Assembly (NCBI GenBank): GCA_905215755.1
Contig: CAJMRE010000008.1
Span: forward strand, 1 to 61,969
Length of the DNA: 61,969 bases
Source of the DNA: an uncultured bacterium
GTDB taxonomy: Bacteria; Actinomycetota; Coriobacteriia; Coriobacteriales; Coriobacteriaceae
Reading direction: 5' to 3'
Shown here: piece by piece, positions 42,061 to 50,370 of the stretch
Layout: every line of letters starts with the position of its first letter
Numbering within the stretch: the first letter of the stretch is position 1
Translations under genes and position numbers: made by a program
The notes under the pieces: generated by a model
Told to the model about the DNA's origin: nothing
The model's input: only the letters and a program-made list of their open reading frames with translations
Databases searched by the model: none

Positions 42061-42535
42061 GCTAGGATACCTAACGTTACATGGGTTCAACTGTGCTCAG
42101 GCTCTATCAAGTCACATAGCGCAGGGTCGATCGGCATCCGGCCGTAACGGCGGTGTTAGAAAAACCACGAGCTCCAATATCGATTGCCATGCGCGATTTT
42201 GCATTTGCTTTTGCAGCTATTTATAAGCTCGCATTAGACAGTGCAAAGATTTGCTACGGCAAATCACAGCAGTCTTCAGCTGTTTGCGTGCGGTCCAGTT
42301 TTGTGCCCGCTTGACTGGTTCGCACGCAGCCAGCTGGAGTCGCGGTCATTTTGCGATACACGTCCGCGTCTCTAGCAACTGCACGTATACATACCGTTCA
42401 CGGTGGGGCAGAGCCACGTGCTTGTCTGACTGGGCTCAGGGTTTGAATATGGAGCGCCTTCGCGCACAAGCGCCCTGGCGAAGCCATGCCCAAACCCCGT
42501 GAGCCACACGTAAGACAGCAAAGGGGGTGGTGCTC
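42060..42535 (+). promoter_or_regulatory. Structured leader of the exopolysaccharide operon
   Basis: An extended -10 (TG-C-TAGGAT, 42060-42068) may start a leader of about 460 bases. It contains a hairpin GATTTGC-TACG-GCAAATC (42248-42265) with a UACG tetraloop. It also has a 15-pair stem (42285-42299 with 42314-42328, one T-T mismatch and one G-T pair) around a 14-base loop. A smaller CTTCGC...GCGAAG stem lies at about 42459-42484. LoaP-type antiterminators are known to act through leader RNA hairpins, so these are candidate loading sites. I see no classical ops/JUMPstart element. Confidence 0.5.
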
Positions 42536-43081
42536 GTGTGGTATGTGATCCAGGTCATTAACGGTCGCGAAGACGTAATGCGCGAGCGCATCGAGCGCGT
42601 GGTGCCGGCGAGTGCCATGCAAGAGCTCTTTTATCCCCAATATCAAACCGAGATCAAGGTACACGGCGAATGGATCGTCACGACCAAGCCGCTCTTTCCC
42701 GGTTATCTCATCTGCGATACGGCAGATCCTCGGACCGTGCAACAGTACCTGCTGCGTATAGACGACTTTGCCCGGGTGTTATCCCAGGACGGTCAGTTTG
42801 TGCCGCTGGCAAAAGAAGAGGTCCAGCTTATTGGCGGCTTTACGCATAGGGGAGACCGCGTAGTGCCCATGAGCGAGGCCCTAAAAGATGGCGACCAGGT
42901 CGTAGTAACGGCTGGTCCGCTGTTGGGCCACGAAGGCCTCATTAAAGACATCAATAGACGTAAATGCACTGCTTATCTGGAGCTCAACCTGTGCGGCCGA
43001 AGCGTAACCACCCGCGTTGGCCTTGCCGTGCTTTCAAACGAGCAGCGCGTCATGCGCAACCTTAAAAAGGCGATCGCCTAG
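42536..43081 (+). CDS. LoaP/UpxY-like NusG-family transcription antiterminator
   Basis: A 181-residue NusG paralogue. The N-terminal NGN domain begins WYVIQVINGREDVMRERIE and includes TTKPLFPGYLICDT. The C-terminal KOW domain includes GDQVVVTAGPLLGHEGLIKDI. Housekeeping NusG lies elsewhere; specialised paralogues at the head of polysaccharide operons (RfaH, UpxY, LoaP) let RNA polymerase read through long operons. I start at GTG 42536 because GGGGG at 42523-42527 is eight bases upstream; earlier in-frame GTGs overlap that site. It is the first gene of the exopolysaccharide operon. Confidence 0.9.
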   Translation: MWYVIQVINGREDVMRERIERVVPASAMQELFYPQYQTEIKVHGEWIVTTKPLFPGYLICDTADPRTVQQYLLRIDDFARVLSQDGQFVPLAKEEVQLIGGFTHRGDRVVPMSEALKDGDQVVVTAGPLLGHEGLIKDINRRKCTAYLELNLCGRSVTTRVGLAVLSNEQRVMRNLKKAIA

Positions 43082-43135
43082 CTGCTGGCGATTTTCTCGC
43101 AAAACAGGGAGGATCCCCGATCTGGGGACGAAGTC

Positions 43136-43897
43136 TTGGAAGAGAACGTGTCGGATAAAACAAAGTATGCAATGGATGCGCCCATGGGGGCGGTGCTGAT
43201 TTCTCAGGCCATGGACCGGCGCGAGGGCGCCGGCCGCTACAAGGCCATGCAATCCATCATGGACTGGGACCGCTCGCGCCTGGCCTACCGGGCCGTCAAG
43301 CGCACGTTCGACATCGCGTTCAGCGGCTGCGTGCTGGCCGTCATCGCCGTACCCAGCCTTGTGCTCGCCGCGGCCATCCGCCTTGAGAGCGAGGGCAACC
43401 CGTTCTACAGCCAGATCCGCGTGGGGCAGACCCGCTCCGACGGCAGCCTGTCAACCTTCCGCATGTGGAAGTTCCGTTCCATGTACAGGGACGCCGACGA
43501 GCGCCTCGCCGACCTCAAGGAGCAGAACGAGATCGCCGGAGCCATGTTCAAGATGAAAGACGACCCGCGCGTCACCAAGATCGGCAAGTTCATCCGCAAG
43601 CACTCCATCGACGAGTTCCCGCAGTTCCTGAACGTCTTTCTGGGTCAGATGTCCGTGGTGGGTCCGCGACCACCGCTGCCGAATGAAGTCGCGGAGTACA
43701 CCGAGTACGACCTGCAGCGCCTTGCGGTGAAACCGGGTATTACCGGCTGGTGGCAGGTGACCGACCGCAACGATACCGACTTCGATGGCATGGTGCGACG
43801 TGATCTGGAATACATCGCTAAGCGCGGCGTAATTACCGATTTGAAGATCGTAATGCTGACCGTGATTGAGGTCCTGACTGGGAGTGGAGCGAGCTAG
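43136..43897 (+). CDS. Undecaprenyl-phosphate sugar phosphotransferase (initiating transferase)
   Basis: A 253-residue bacterial sugar transferase (WbaP/WcaJ C-terminal type) that places the first sugar phosphate on undecaprenyl phosphate. A membrane helix (ALSGC-type region FDIAFSGCVLAVIAVPSLVLA) is followed by the catalytic domain. That domain has MWKFRSMYRDADE, VTKIGKFIRKHSIDEFPQFLNV, MSVVGPRPPLPNEV and KPGITGWWQVTDRND. The start is TTG 43136 or GTG 43148; neither is decisive. It follows the antiterminator closely and defines the start of repeat-unit assembly. Confidence 0.92.
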   Translation: MEENVSDKTKYAMDAPMGAVLISQAMDRREGAGRYKAMQSIMDWDRSRLAYRAVKRTFDIAFSGCVLAVIAVPSLVLAAAIRLESEGNPFYSQIRVGQTRSDGSLSTFRMWKFRSMYRDADERLADLKEQNEIAGAMFKMKDDPRVTKIGKFIRKHSIDEFPQFLNVFLGQMSVVGPRPPLPNEVAEYTEYDLQRLAVKPGITGWWQVTDRNDTDFDGMVRRDLEYIAKRGVITDLKIVMLTVIEVLTGSGAS

Positions 43898-43945
43898 TCG
43901 CACCACTCCCAGTGATTTGTTCGACTATTTTGAAAGTAGATTGTT

Positions 43946-45649
43946 TTGTTGAATAAAGAGATATCAGATAAGTATCAACATTGGATTAAGCGCTGTGACC
44001 GTCGCGAAGACTTGCGGGTTTTGTCTGAAGCTGAAATCACAGATTCCTTTTTCCGAGAGCTGACTTTCGGAACCGGCGGACTGCGTGGCAAGCTCGGACT
44101 CGGACCCAACCGTTTGAATGTCTATACCGTAGGCAAGGCCACACAAGGTCTTTCGGACTACCTTAATGACTCCTTTGATAACCCGACGGTAGCGCTCTGC
44201 CGCGATACCCGTCACGGTTCCGAGGAGTTCGTGCGCCGCGTAGCCGAGGTGCTCGCCGGAAACGGAATCAGGTCTTATCTGTTCGACCGCGTCGAGCCCA
44301 CGCCCGCGCTCAGCTTCGCCGTCCGCGAACTTGGTTGTTCTGCCGGCGTCAACATCACCGCATCGCACAACCCCGCCGCGTACAACGGATACAAGGTCTA
44401 CGGCGCCGACGGCTGCCAGATCACCGTCGAGGCGGCGGAGGCCATCCAGGCGGCTATCGACCCCGTCGACTGTTTCGACGGCGTCAAGGCGATGCCGCTC
44501 GACGAGGCACTGGAATCTGGCCTCGTGCAATGGATCCCCGAAAGGGTTCTCGACCGGTATCTCGATGAGACGCTCAAGGTGTCAACGGGAGAGGACTGCT
44601 CGGGGCTCCGCATCGTCTACACCCCGCTCCACGGCGTCGGCCTGGAGTGCGTGTCCCGCGTCCTCGAGGGCATCGGCGTCGACGAGGTCGTGACCGTCGA
44701 GGAGCAGTGCGTGCACGACGGCGACTTCCCGACCTGTCCGTACCCCAACCCCGAGGTACGCGAGGCGCTGAAGCTCGGGCTCGAGTACTGTGACAGGGTT
44801 AAGCCCGACCTGCTCTTGGCGACCGACCCGGACACCGACCGAGTCGGCATCGCCGTTCCGCATGCAGGTGAGTACAAATTGCTCACCGGTAACGAGGTCG
44901 GTCTGTTGCTGCTCGACTTCCTTGCCGATAAGGCCGCCGAGGGCGGTCGTGAAATGTCCCGCGAGGTCGCCTGCACCACCATCGTCTCCGCGCCCATGGC
45001 CGACGATATCGCGCGCGCACGCGGATTTGAGCTGCGCCGCACGCTCACCGGCTTCAAGTTCATCGGCGAGCAGGTCGGCGTGCTGGAATCGGAGAGCCGC
45101 GAGGGTGATTTCCTCATGGGCTTCGAGGAGTCCTACGGCTACCTCGCCGGCACGTCCGTGCGCGACAAGGACGCTGTGGTCGCCTCCATGCTCATCTGCG
45201 AGCTCGCCGCCCATTGGAAGAAGCTTGGTCTGGACCTCTATGAGGCCATGGAGCACCTCTACGAGACATATGGCTTCTGGTCGAGTGCCCTTCTCGGCCA
45301 GGCATACGAGGGCCCCGAGGGCGCATCCGACATGGCCGCGATGATGTCAGGCCTCCGAGAGCACGCTCCGGAGAATATCGGCGGCACCGCCGTCACGCAG
45401 CGCATCGACTACGCCCAGGGCGCGCCGATGCCCGTCGCCAACCCGACCGATGAGCCCCAGCGCCTTCCCGAGGCGGACGTCCTCGAGTTCAGGCTCGCCG
45501 ACGGATCGCGAGTCCTGTTCCGCCCCAGCGGCACGGAGCCCAAGGCCAAGGCCTATGTGTTCGCCAAGGGCGCCGACCGCGCCGAGTCCGAGGTCAAGCT
45601 CGCCGCGCTGGTCGCGGACGCCAAGTCGATACTGGGAGGGACCCGATAA
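43946..45649 (+). CDS. Phosphomannomutase/phosphoglucomutase
   Basis: A 567-residue alpha-D-phosphohexomutase of the PgcA/Pgm2 type, with FGTGGLRGKLGLGPNRLN, the phosphoserine loop TASHNPAAYNGYKVYG, the metal loop ATDPDTDRVGIAV and the C-terminal FRPSGTEPKAKAYV. In this operon it most likely supplies mannose-1-phosphate for ManC, though glucose-1-phosphate for Ugd is also possible. The start is TTG 43946 or TTG 43949, with only a weak GAAAG upstream. The stop overlaps the manC start (TAATG). G+C content rises sharply within the first few hundred bases. Confidence 0.9.
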   Translation: MLNKEISDKYQHWIKRCDRREDLRVLSEAEITDSFFRELTFGTGGLRGKLGLGPNRLNVYTVGKATQGLSDYLNDSFDNPTVALCRDTRHGSEEFVRRVAEVLAGNGIRSYLFDRVEPTPALSFAVRELGCSAGVNITASHNPAAYNGYKVYGADGCQITVEAAEAIQAAIDPVDCFDGVKAMPLDEALESGLVQWIPERVLDRYLDETLKVSTGEDCSGLRIVYTPLHGVGLECVSRVLEGIGVDEVVTVEEQCVHDGDFPTCPYPNPEVREALKLGLEYCDRVKPDLLLATDPDTDRVGIAVPHAGEYKLLTGNEVGLLLLDFLADKAAEGGREMSREVACTTIVSAPMADDIARARGFELRRTLTGFKFIGEQVGVLESESREGDFLMGFEESYGYLAGTSVRDKDAVVASMLICELAAHWKKLGLDLYEAMEHLYETYGFWSSALLGQAYEGPEGASDMAAMMSGLREHAPENIGGTAVTQRIDYAQGAPMPVANPTDEPQRLPEADVLEFRLADGSRVLFRPSGTEPKAKAYVFAKGADRAESEVKLAALVADAKSILGGTR

Positions 45650-46998
45650 TGATCCACCTCGTCCTGCTCTCCGGCGGCTCGGGCACGCGCCTGTGGCCGC
45701 TCTCCAACAGCACCCGCTCCAAGCAGTTCCTCAAGGTCCTGCGCGACGCGGACGGTAACCACGTCTCCATGGTCCAGCGCGTCTTCGGCCAGATCGGTTC
45801 CGTCGACGCGGATATCGACATTACCATCGCCACCTGCGCTAGCCAGGAGGAGTCCATCCGCCGACAGGTTGAGGGCGGCTACGCGCTGGTGCTCGAGCCC
45901 GAGCGCCGCGACACCGCCCCGGCAATCATGCTCGCCTGCGCGAACCTCGCGCTCGAGCAGGGCGCAGCCGAGGGCGACACCGTCATCGTCATGCCCATCG
46001 ACAGCTATGCCGACCAGGCCTACTACGACAGCGTCGTGAGCCTCGACGAGGCCGTCCAGTCGGATTTCGCCGAGCTGGTCCTCATGGGCGTGGAGCCCAC
46101 CTACCCCAGCGGCAAGTACGGCTACATCGTGCCCGCGGCGGAGGTGGCCTGGCCCCGCCGAGTCGAGCGCTTCACGGAGAAACCCGACGAGCAGACCGCC
46201 CGTGAGTTGATCTCCCAGGGCGCCCTCTGGAACTGCGGCGTGTTCGCGTTCAGACTCGGCTGGCTCACCGGCCTCACCGCCAAGTACCTGGAGTGCGGGA
46301 CCTTCGAGGAGTTCCGCTCGCGCTATTCCGAGCTGCCCAAGAATTCCTTCGACTACGAGGTCGTGGAGAGGGCGTCTTCAATCGGCGCGGTCTCCTACAC
46401 GGGTGAGTGGAAGGACCTTGGTACCTGGAACACGCTTACCGACGAGATGGCGGAGTACACCTCCGGCCGCGTCGTGGTGGATTCCAAGACCTGCAAGAAC
46501 GTCCACGTTATCAACGAGACCGGTTTCCCGATGGTCGTCGCGGGCATCTCCGATTCCGTCGTGGTGGCGACGCCCGATGGCATCCTCGTCTCCGGCAAGG
46601 AGGCGTCGGCCAACATCAAGGCCGAGGTCAACGCCGTCGCAGAGAGCCGCCCCATGTACGAGCAGCGCTCGTGGGGCGAGTACCGCGTCATCGACAGCAG
46701 CGTCTTCCCCGACGGGGCGAAGGCGCTCACCAAGGAGCTGATCATCCGCGACGGCGGCCAGCTCGACTACCAGCGCCACATGCGCCGCGGGGAGGTCTGG
46801 ACGGTTATCTCAGGTAAAGGCGAAGCCGTTCTGGACGGGCTAGTCCAGCAGGTTCGTGCCGGTTCTGTCTTGCAGATACCCGAAACAACTCCGCATTCGG
46901 TACGGGCGCTTGGAGGAGAACTGCACGTTATCGAGGTCCAGCATGGCGAGACGCTCGTTAAAGAGGACATTGAGCGCTTGGGCGCTTTTTGGAAATAG
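45649..46998 (+). CDS. manC: Mannose-1-phosphate guanylyltransferase with C-terminal cupin domain
   Basis: Makes GDP-mannose from mannose-1-phosphate and GTP. The 449-residue protein begins VLLSGGSGTRLWPLS with the nucleotide-binding loop and has VMPIDSYADQ, VEPTYPSGKYGYI and FTEKPDEQTARELI. The C-terminal third has a cupin-like fold (RSWGEYRVID, YQRHMRRGEVWTVISGKGEAVLDG) as in type II Man-6-P isomerase/guanylyltransferases. Isomerase activity is plausible but untested. It is coupled to the mutase upstream and followed by gmd, giving a complete GDP-mannose branch. Confidence 0.93.
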   Translation: MIHLVLLSGGSGTRLWPLSNSTRSKQFLKVLRDADGNHVSMVQRVFGQIGSVDADIDITIATCASQEESIRRQVEGGYALVLEPERRDTAPAIMLACANLALEQGAAEGDTVIVMPIDSYADQAYYDSVVSLDEAVQSDFAELVLMGVEPTYPSGKYGYIVPAAEVAWPRRVERFTEKPDEQTARELISQGALWNCGVFAFRLGWLTGLTAKYLECGTFEEFRSRYSELPKNSFDYEVVERASSIGAVSYTGEWKDLGTWNTLTDEMAEYTSGRVVVDSKTCKNVHVINETGFPMVVAGISDSVVVATPDGILVSGKEASANIKAEVNAVAESRPMYEQRSWGEYRVIDSSVFPDGAKALTKELIIRDGGQLDYQRHMRRGEVWTVISGKGEAVLDGLVQQVRAGSVLQIPETTPHSVRALGGELHVIEVQHGETLVKEDIERLGAFWK

Positions 46999-47023
46999 TT
47001 CACAAATTGGAAGGAATTGAGAG

Positions 47024-48064
47024 ATGAAAAAGGCACTTATCACTGGCATTACCGGTCAAGATGGCAGCTATCTAGCTGAGTTGCTTTTGGCCAAGGGCTA
47101 TGAGGTACATGGAATTGTCCGTCGCTCTTCGGTTCATACCACGAACAGAATTGATCATCTGCTTGCGGAAGGCTCCATCGTCCTTCATGATGGCGACCTA
47201 ACGGACTCAAGCTCCATTATCCGAATCGTGGGCGAAGTTCGTCCTGACGAGATTTATAACCTCGCCGCCCAGTCCCATGTTGGTGTCTCTTTTGACGCGG
47301 CCGAGTACACTGGTGACTGCGACGCATTGGGCGTGTTGCGCATCCTTGAAGCTGTCCATATGCTGGGCATGGATCAGTCCTGCAGGATTTACCAAGCTTC
47401 GACAAGCGAGCTGTATGGCAAGGTCGAAGAGGTTCCCCAGAATGAGAACACCCCGTTTCATCCGTACAGCCCGTATGCGGTCGCCAAGCAGTACGGCTTT
47501 TGGATGATGAAGGAGTACCGCGAGGCCTACGGCATGTTTGCGGTCAACGGAATCCTCTTCAATCACGAGTCCGAGCGTCGTGGCGAGAACTTCGTGACGC
47601 GCAAAATTACTCTTGCTGCCGCGCGTATCGCCAAGGGCCTCCAGGACCATCTTGAACTCGGCAACCTCGACTCTCTCCGCGATTGGGGATACGCCAAGGA
47701 CTACGTGGAGTGCATGTGGCTCATCATGCAGCAGGACGAGCCCGACGACTTTGTGATCGCCACGGGAGTCCAGCACTCCGTGCGCGAGTTCACGGAGTGG
47801 TCCTTTAAGCACGCCGGCATCGACCTCCGCTGGGAGGGCGAGGGCTTGGAGGAGAAGGGCTATGACAAGGCGAGCGGCAAGATGCTCGTCTGCGTCAACC
47901 CCGACTTCTATCGCCCGACCGATGTCGTCAACCTGTGGGGCGATCCTACTAAGGCAAAGACGGTCCTTGGTTGGGACCCCCAAAAGACCAGCTGCGAGGA
48001 GCTTTGTCGCATCATGGTAGAGCACGATCTTGAGATCGCCAAGCGAGAGGCGAAGCTGGCCTAA
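47024..48064 (+). CDS. gmd: GDP-mannose 4,6-dehydratase
   Basis: Converts GDP-mannose to GDP-4-dehydro-6-deoxymannose. The 346-residue short-chain dehydrogenase-like protein has GITGQDGSYLAELLLAKGY (Rossmann loop), the TSELYGKVEEVPQNE segment with the catalytic threonine and glutamate, and YSPYAVAKQYGF with the YxxxK pair. It also has NHESERRGENFVTRKI. A clear AAGGAA precedes the ATG. The stop overlaps the reductase start (TAATG), coupling it to the next pathway step. Confidence 0.96.
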   Translation: MKKALITGITGQDGSYLAELLLAKGYEVHGIVRRSSVHTTNRIDHLLAEGSIVLHDGDLTDSSSIIRIVGEVRPDEIYNLAAQSHVGVSFDAAEYTGDCDALGVLRILEAVHMLGMDQSCRIYQASTSELYGKVEEVPQNENTPFHPYSPYAVAKQYGFWMMKEYREAYGMFAVNGILFNHESERRGENFVTRKITLAAARIAKGLQDHLELGNLDSLRDWGYAKDYVECMWLIMQQDEPDDFVIATGVQHSVREFTEWSFKHAGIDLRWEGEGLEEKGYDKASGKMLVCVNPDFYRPTDVVNLWGDPTKAKTVLGWDPQKTSCEELCRIMVEHDLEIAKREAKLA

Positions 48065-48993
48065 TGGGGAAGCGCGTTCTCATCTTCGGCGTTAACGGGT
48101 TTGCTGGCGCACACCTTGCGCATGAACTTGTATTGCATGGCTACGTGGTATGCGGTTCAGACCTGAGCGATATGTGCCCGTTGTCCGAAGTGTCGGCATA
48201 CCATGTCTGTGACCTAACGGACAATGAAGGCGTCGCTGCTGTAGTGCGCGAGTTTGAGCCAGATTACATAGTCAATCTGGCGGCCGTTAGCTCAGTGGGG
48301 CTGAGCTGGCGTTCACCCGCACTTACTATGCGGGTGAACGTAGAGGGCGCGTTGAATGTGATGGAGGCCGCACGGTCTCAGGAAACAATGCCACGTGTGC
48401 TATTAGTGGGCTCCTCTGAGGAATATGCCGCGAAAGTTGGGCCGCTCAACGAGGGCGACCCAACTCTCTCCAACAACCCCTATGGCATATCCAAGGTCAC
48501 CCAGGAGCACTTTGCGACTCTGTATGCCGAGCGTTACGGTCTTCATGTTTGTCTAACACGCTCGTTCAACCATACAGGACCCGGGCAGCCCCCTCGCTTC
48601 GTGTTACCTAGCTGGTGCAGGCAGGCTGCCGAGATTAGTCGATCCGGTAGGCCCGGAAAGATGGTCGTGGGAAATCTGAACGTGTCACGCGATTTTTCCG
48701 ATGTGCGCGACGTAGTACGTGCCTACAGGTTGATTCTAGAGGGAGGTCGCGCTGGAGAGGTCTATAACGTGGGGTCTGGACGTGCCCTGCCCTTAAGAGA
48801 TCTATTGAAGACGGTTACGAGTTTCTGTAGCCGACCGATCGAGGTTGAGGTAGATTCAGCGCTCATTCGCCCTGCGGACACGCTAAGTATCTGCTGCGAC
48901 TATTCCAAGCTACATAAAGATCTAGGTTGGGATCCCGAGCGCAGGATCGAGAATACCCTGCGTGAGATGTTCGATGAATATCTCGGTGAATAA
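48064..48993 (+). CDS. rmd: GDP-6-deoxy-D-mannose (GDP-D-rhamnose) reductase
   Basis: A 309-residue NAD(P)-dependent reductase of the Rmd type. It has GVNGFAGAHLAHEL, VGSSEEYA, NPYGISKVTQE (YxxxK) and SFNHTGPGQPPRFVLP, the last typical of Rmd proteins. It should reduce the Gmd product to GDP-D-rhamnose. The alternative, GDP-L-fucose synthase, usually shows different C-terminal motifs and is less likely. The polymer is therefore predicted to contain D-rhamnose. Overlaps gmd by one base and is followed three bases later by a glycosyltransferase. Confidence 0.88.
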   Translation: MGKRVLIFGVNGFAGAHLAHELVLHGYVVCGSDLSDMCPLSEVSAYHVCDLTDNEGVAAVVREFEPDYIVNLAAVSSVGLSWRSPALTMRVNVEGALNVMEAARSQETMPRVLLVGSSEEYAAKVGPLNEGDPTLSNNPYGISKVTQEHFATLYAERYGLHVCLTRSFNHTGPGQPPRFVLPSWCRQAAEISRSGRPGKMVVGNLNVSRDFSDVRDVVRAYRLILEGGRAGEVYNVGSGRALPLRDLLKTVTSFCSRPIEVEVDSALIRPADTLSICCDYSKLHKDLGWDPERRIENTLREMFDEYLGE

Positions 48994-48996
48994 CAC

Positions 48997-50118
48997 ATGC
49001 GCATCGCGATGATAGGACATAAACGCTACGGCTCGCGTGAGGGTGGCGTTGAGGTCGTAGTGACTGAGTTGGCGCGGCGTATGGCAGCCTTGGGACATGA
49101 GGTGACTTGCTACGATAGAAGCGGCTCCGATGTTATGACTGGTGACGTTTCGATGAAACAAGAGCGTGTTGTTGACGGGGTGCATGTTGTGCCTGTGAGG
49201 ACCATAGACAAAAAAGGTCTTGCAGCTCTTAGCTCTTCCTTTTTTGCAACTCTTGTCGCAATCAGGGAGCGCCCAGATGTCATCCACTACCACGCCGAAG
49301 GGCCCTGTGTTCCGCTACTGCTGGCCAAGCATGCGGGCATCCGTACCGTTGCAACCATCCACGGACTCGACTGGCAGCGCGCTAAGTGGGGTGGTCTCGC
49401 AAGCACATACATCAAGATGGGTGAAAAGGTTGCGGCAAGACAGGCTGACGGCCTCATCGTGCTTTCGGAAGCTAATAAAGCTTATTTCAAGGAATCATAT
49501 GACCGCGATGCCGTACTTATACCTAATGGGGTAGATGTACCAATCGCAAGGACCGTAGATACCATTAAGACTAGGTGGGCGCTCGACGAGGACTCCTATC
49601 TCCTGTACCTGGGGCGTTTGGTGCCCGAGAAGCGACCTGAACTTCTTATAGAGGCATTCAAGAAGCTAGACACTGAAAAGCGATTAGTGATTGCCGGCGG
49701 TGGCTCGGATACGTCGGAGTTTGAGGAATCGCTTCACGAGTTGGCAAAGGGTGACAGTCGCATTTTGTTTACGGGCTTTGTTTCTGGTGGGGCCCTGGAG
49801 GAACTGTATTCCAACGCCTACGCATATGTGCTGCCATCCGACATTGAAGGTATGCCCATGAGCCTGTTAGAGGCTATGGCGTATGGGCGATGCTGCGTGA
49901 CGAGCGATATTCCAGAGTGCGCTGACGTTTTGGGCGGCGTGGGGTTCACATTTAAGAAGGGTGATGCGGACGACCTCGGTCGTGTGCTGAAGATACTTCT
50001 TACCGATCCCAATAAGACTGCAAAGTCGGGCGAAGCCGCCCGCAAGCGTGTCACCGCTGCATTCGACTGGAATTCCGTCGTCGAGCGAACCTTACTTGTT
50101 TATTCAGGCGATAGGTAA
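48997..50118 (+). CDS. Glycosyltransferase family 4 protein
   Basis: A 373-residue GT-B retaining glycosyltransferase with IGHKRYGSREGGVEVVVTELA at the N-terminus, IHGLDWQRAKWGG, and the donor-site segment LPSDIEGMPMSLLEAMAYGRC containing the EX7E pair. By position after rmd it may transfer D-rhamnose or mannose from a GDP-sugar; the acceptor is unknown. G+C is intermediate. A 252-base gap follows before the radical SAM gene, with only a short CTTGA...TCAAG hairpin (50295-50308) and no supportable gene. Confidence 0.9.
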   Translation: MRIAMIGHKRYGSREGGVEVVVTELARRMAALGHEVTCYDRSGSDVMTGDVSMKQERVVDGVHVVPVRTIDKKGLAALSSSFFATLVAIRERPDVIHYHAEGPCVPLLLAKHAGIRTVATIHGLDWQRAKWGGLASTYIKMGEKVAARQADGLIVLSEANKAYFKESYDRDAVLIPNGVDVPIARTVDTIKTRWALDEDSYLLYLGRLVPEKRPELLIEAFKKLDTEKRLVIAGGGSDTSEFEESLHELAKGDSRILFTGFVSGGALEELYSNAYAYVLPSDIEGMPMSLLEAMAYGRCCVTSDIPECADVLGGVGFTFKKGDADDLGRVLKILLTDPNKTAKSGEAARKRVTAAFDWNSVVERTLLVYSGDR

Positions 50119-50370
50119 AACTTCAGTTGCACCTCATCGCGTATTGTTCATGTGCCTAATGTACGTCATCTTCGCAGTAGGACTTCAGGTTGTGATGTTC
50201 TAATTTGGCGCGCTTCCGAATTTGCGTTTATATCCCTGAGATGATCTCTTGTCTGGCGATTGGATTTAAACGCTCTCTTTTTCACGATTGTCATCTTGAC
50301 GGTTCAAGACTTTCAATCTCTTCATTCATCTCAACCGCTACCTAAAGCTCAAAAGGAGTATCAGATAGAA

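Noticed and set aside
42060..42535. JUMPstart/ops element as used by RfaH
   Set aside because: The GGCGGTAGC-type core is absent. The nearest string (around GTAACGGCGGTG at 42143) is only a partial match, and a hairpin-based LoaP mechanism fits better.
50150..50203. Short hydrophobic 17-residue ORF before the radical SAM gene, considered as a RiPP precursor or membrane peptide
   Set aside because: No ribosome binding site, no leader/core pattern, and it is not in a plausible coupling position. It is most likely chance.
50296..50324. TTGACG followed by a possible -10 as an internal promoter for the radical SAM gene
   Set aside because: The bases at the expected spacing (TCTTCA) do not resemble a -10, so I do not claim a promoter.
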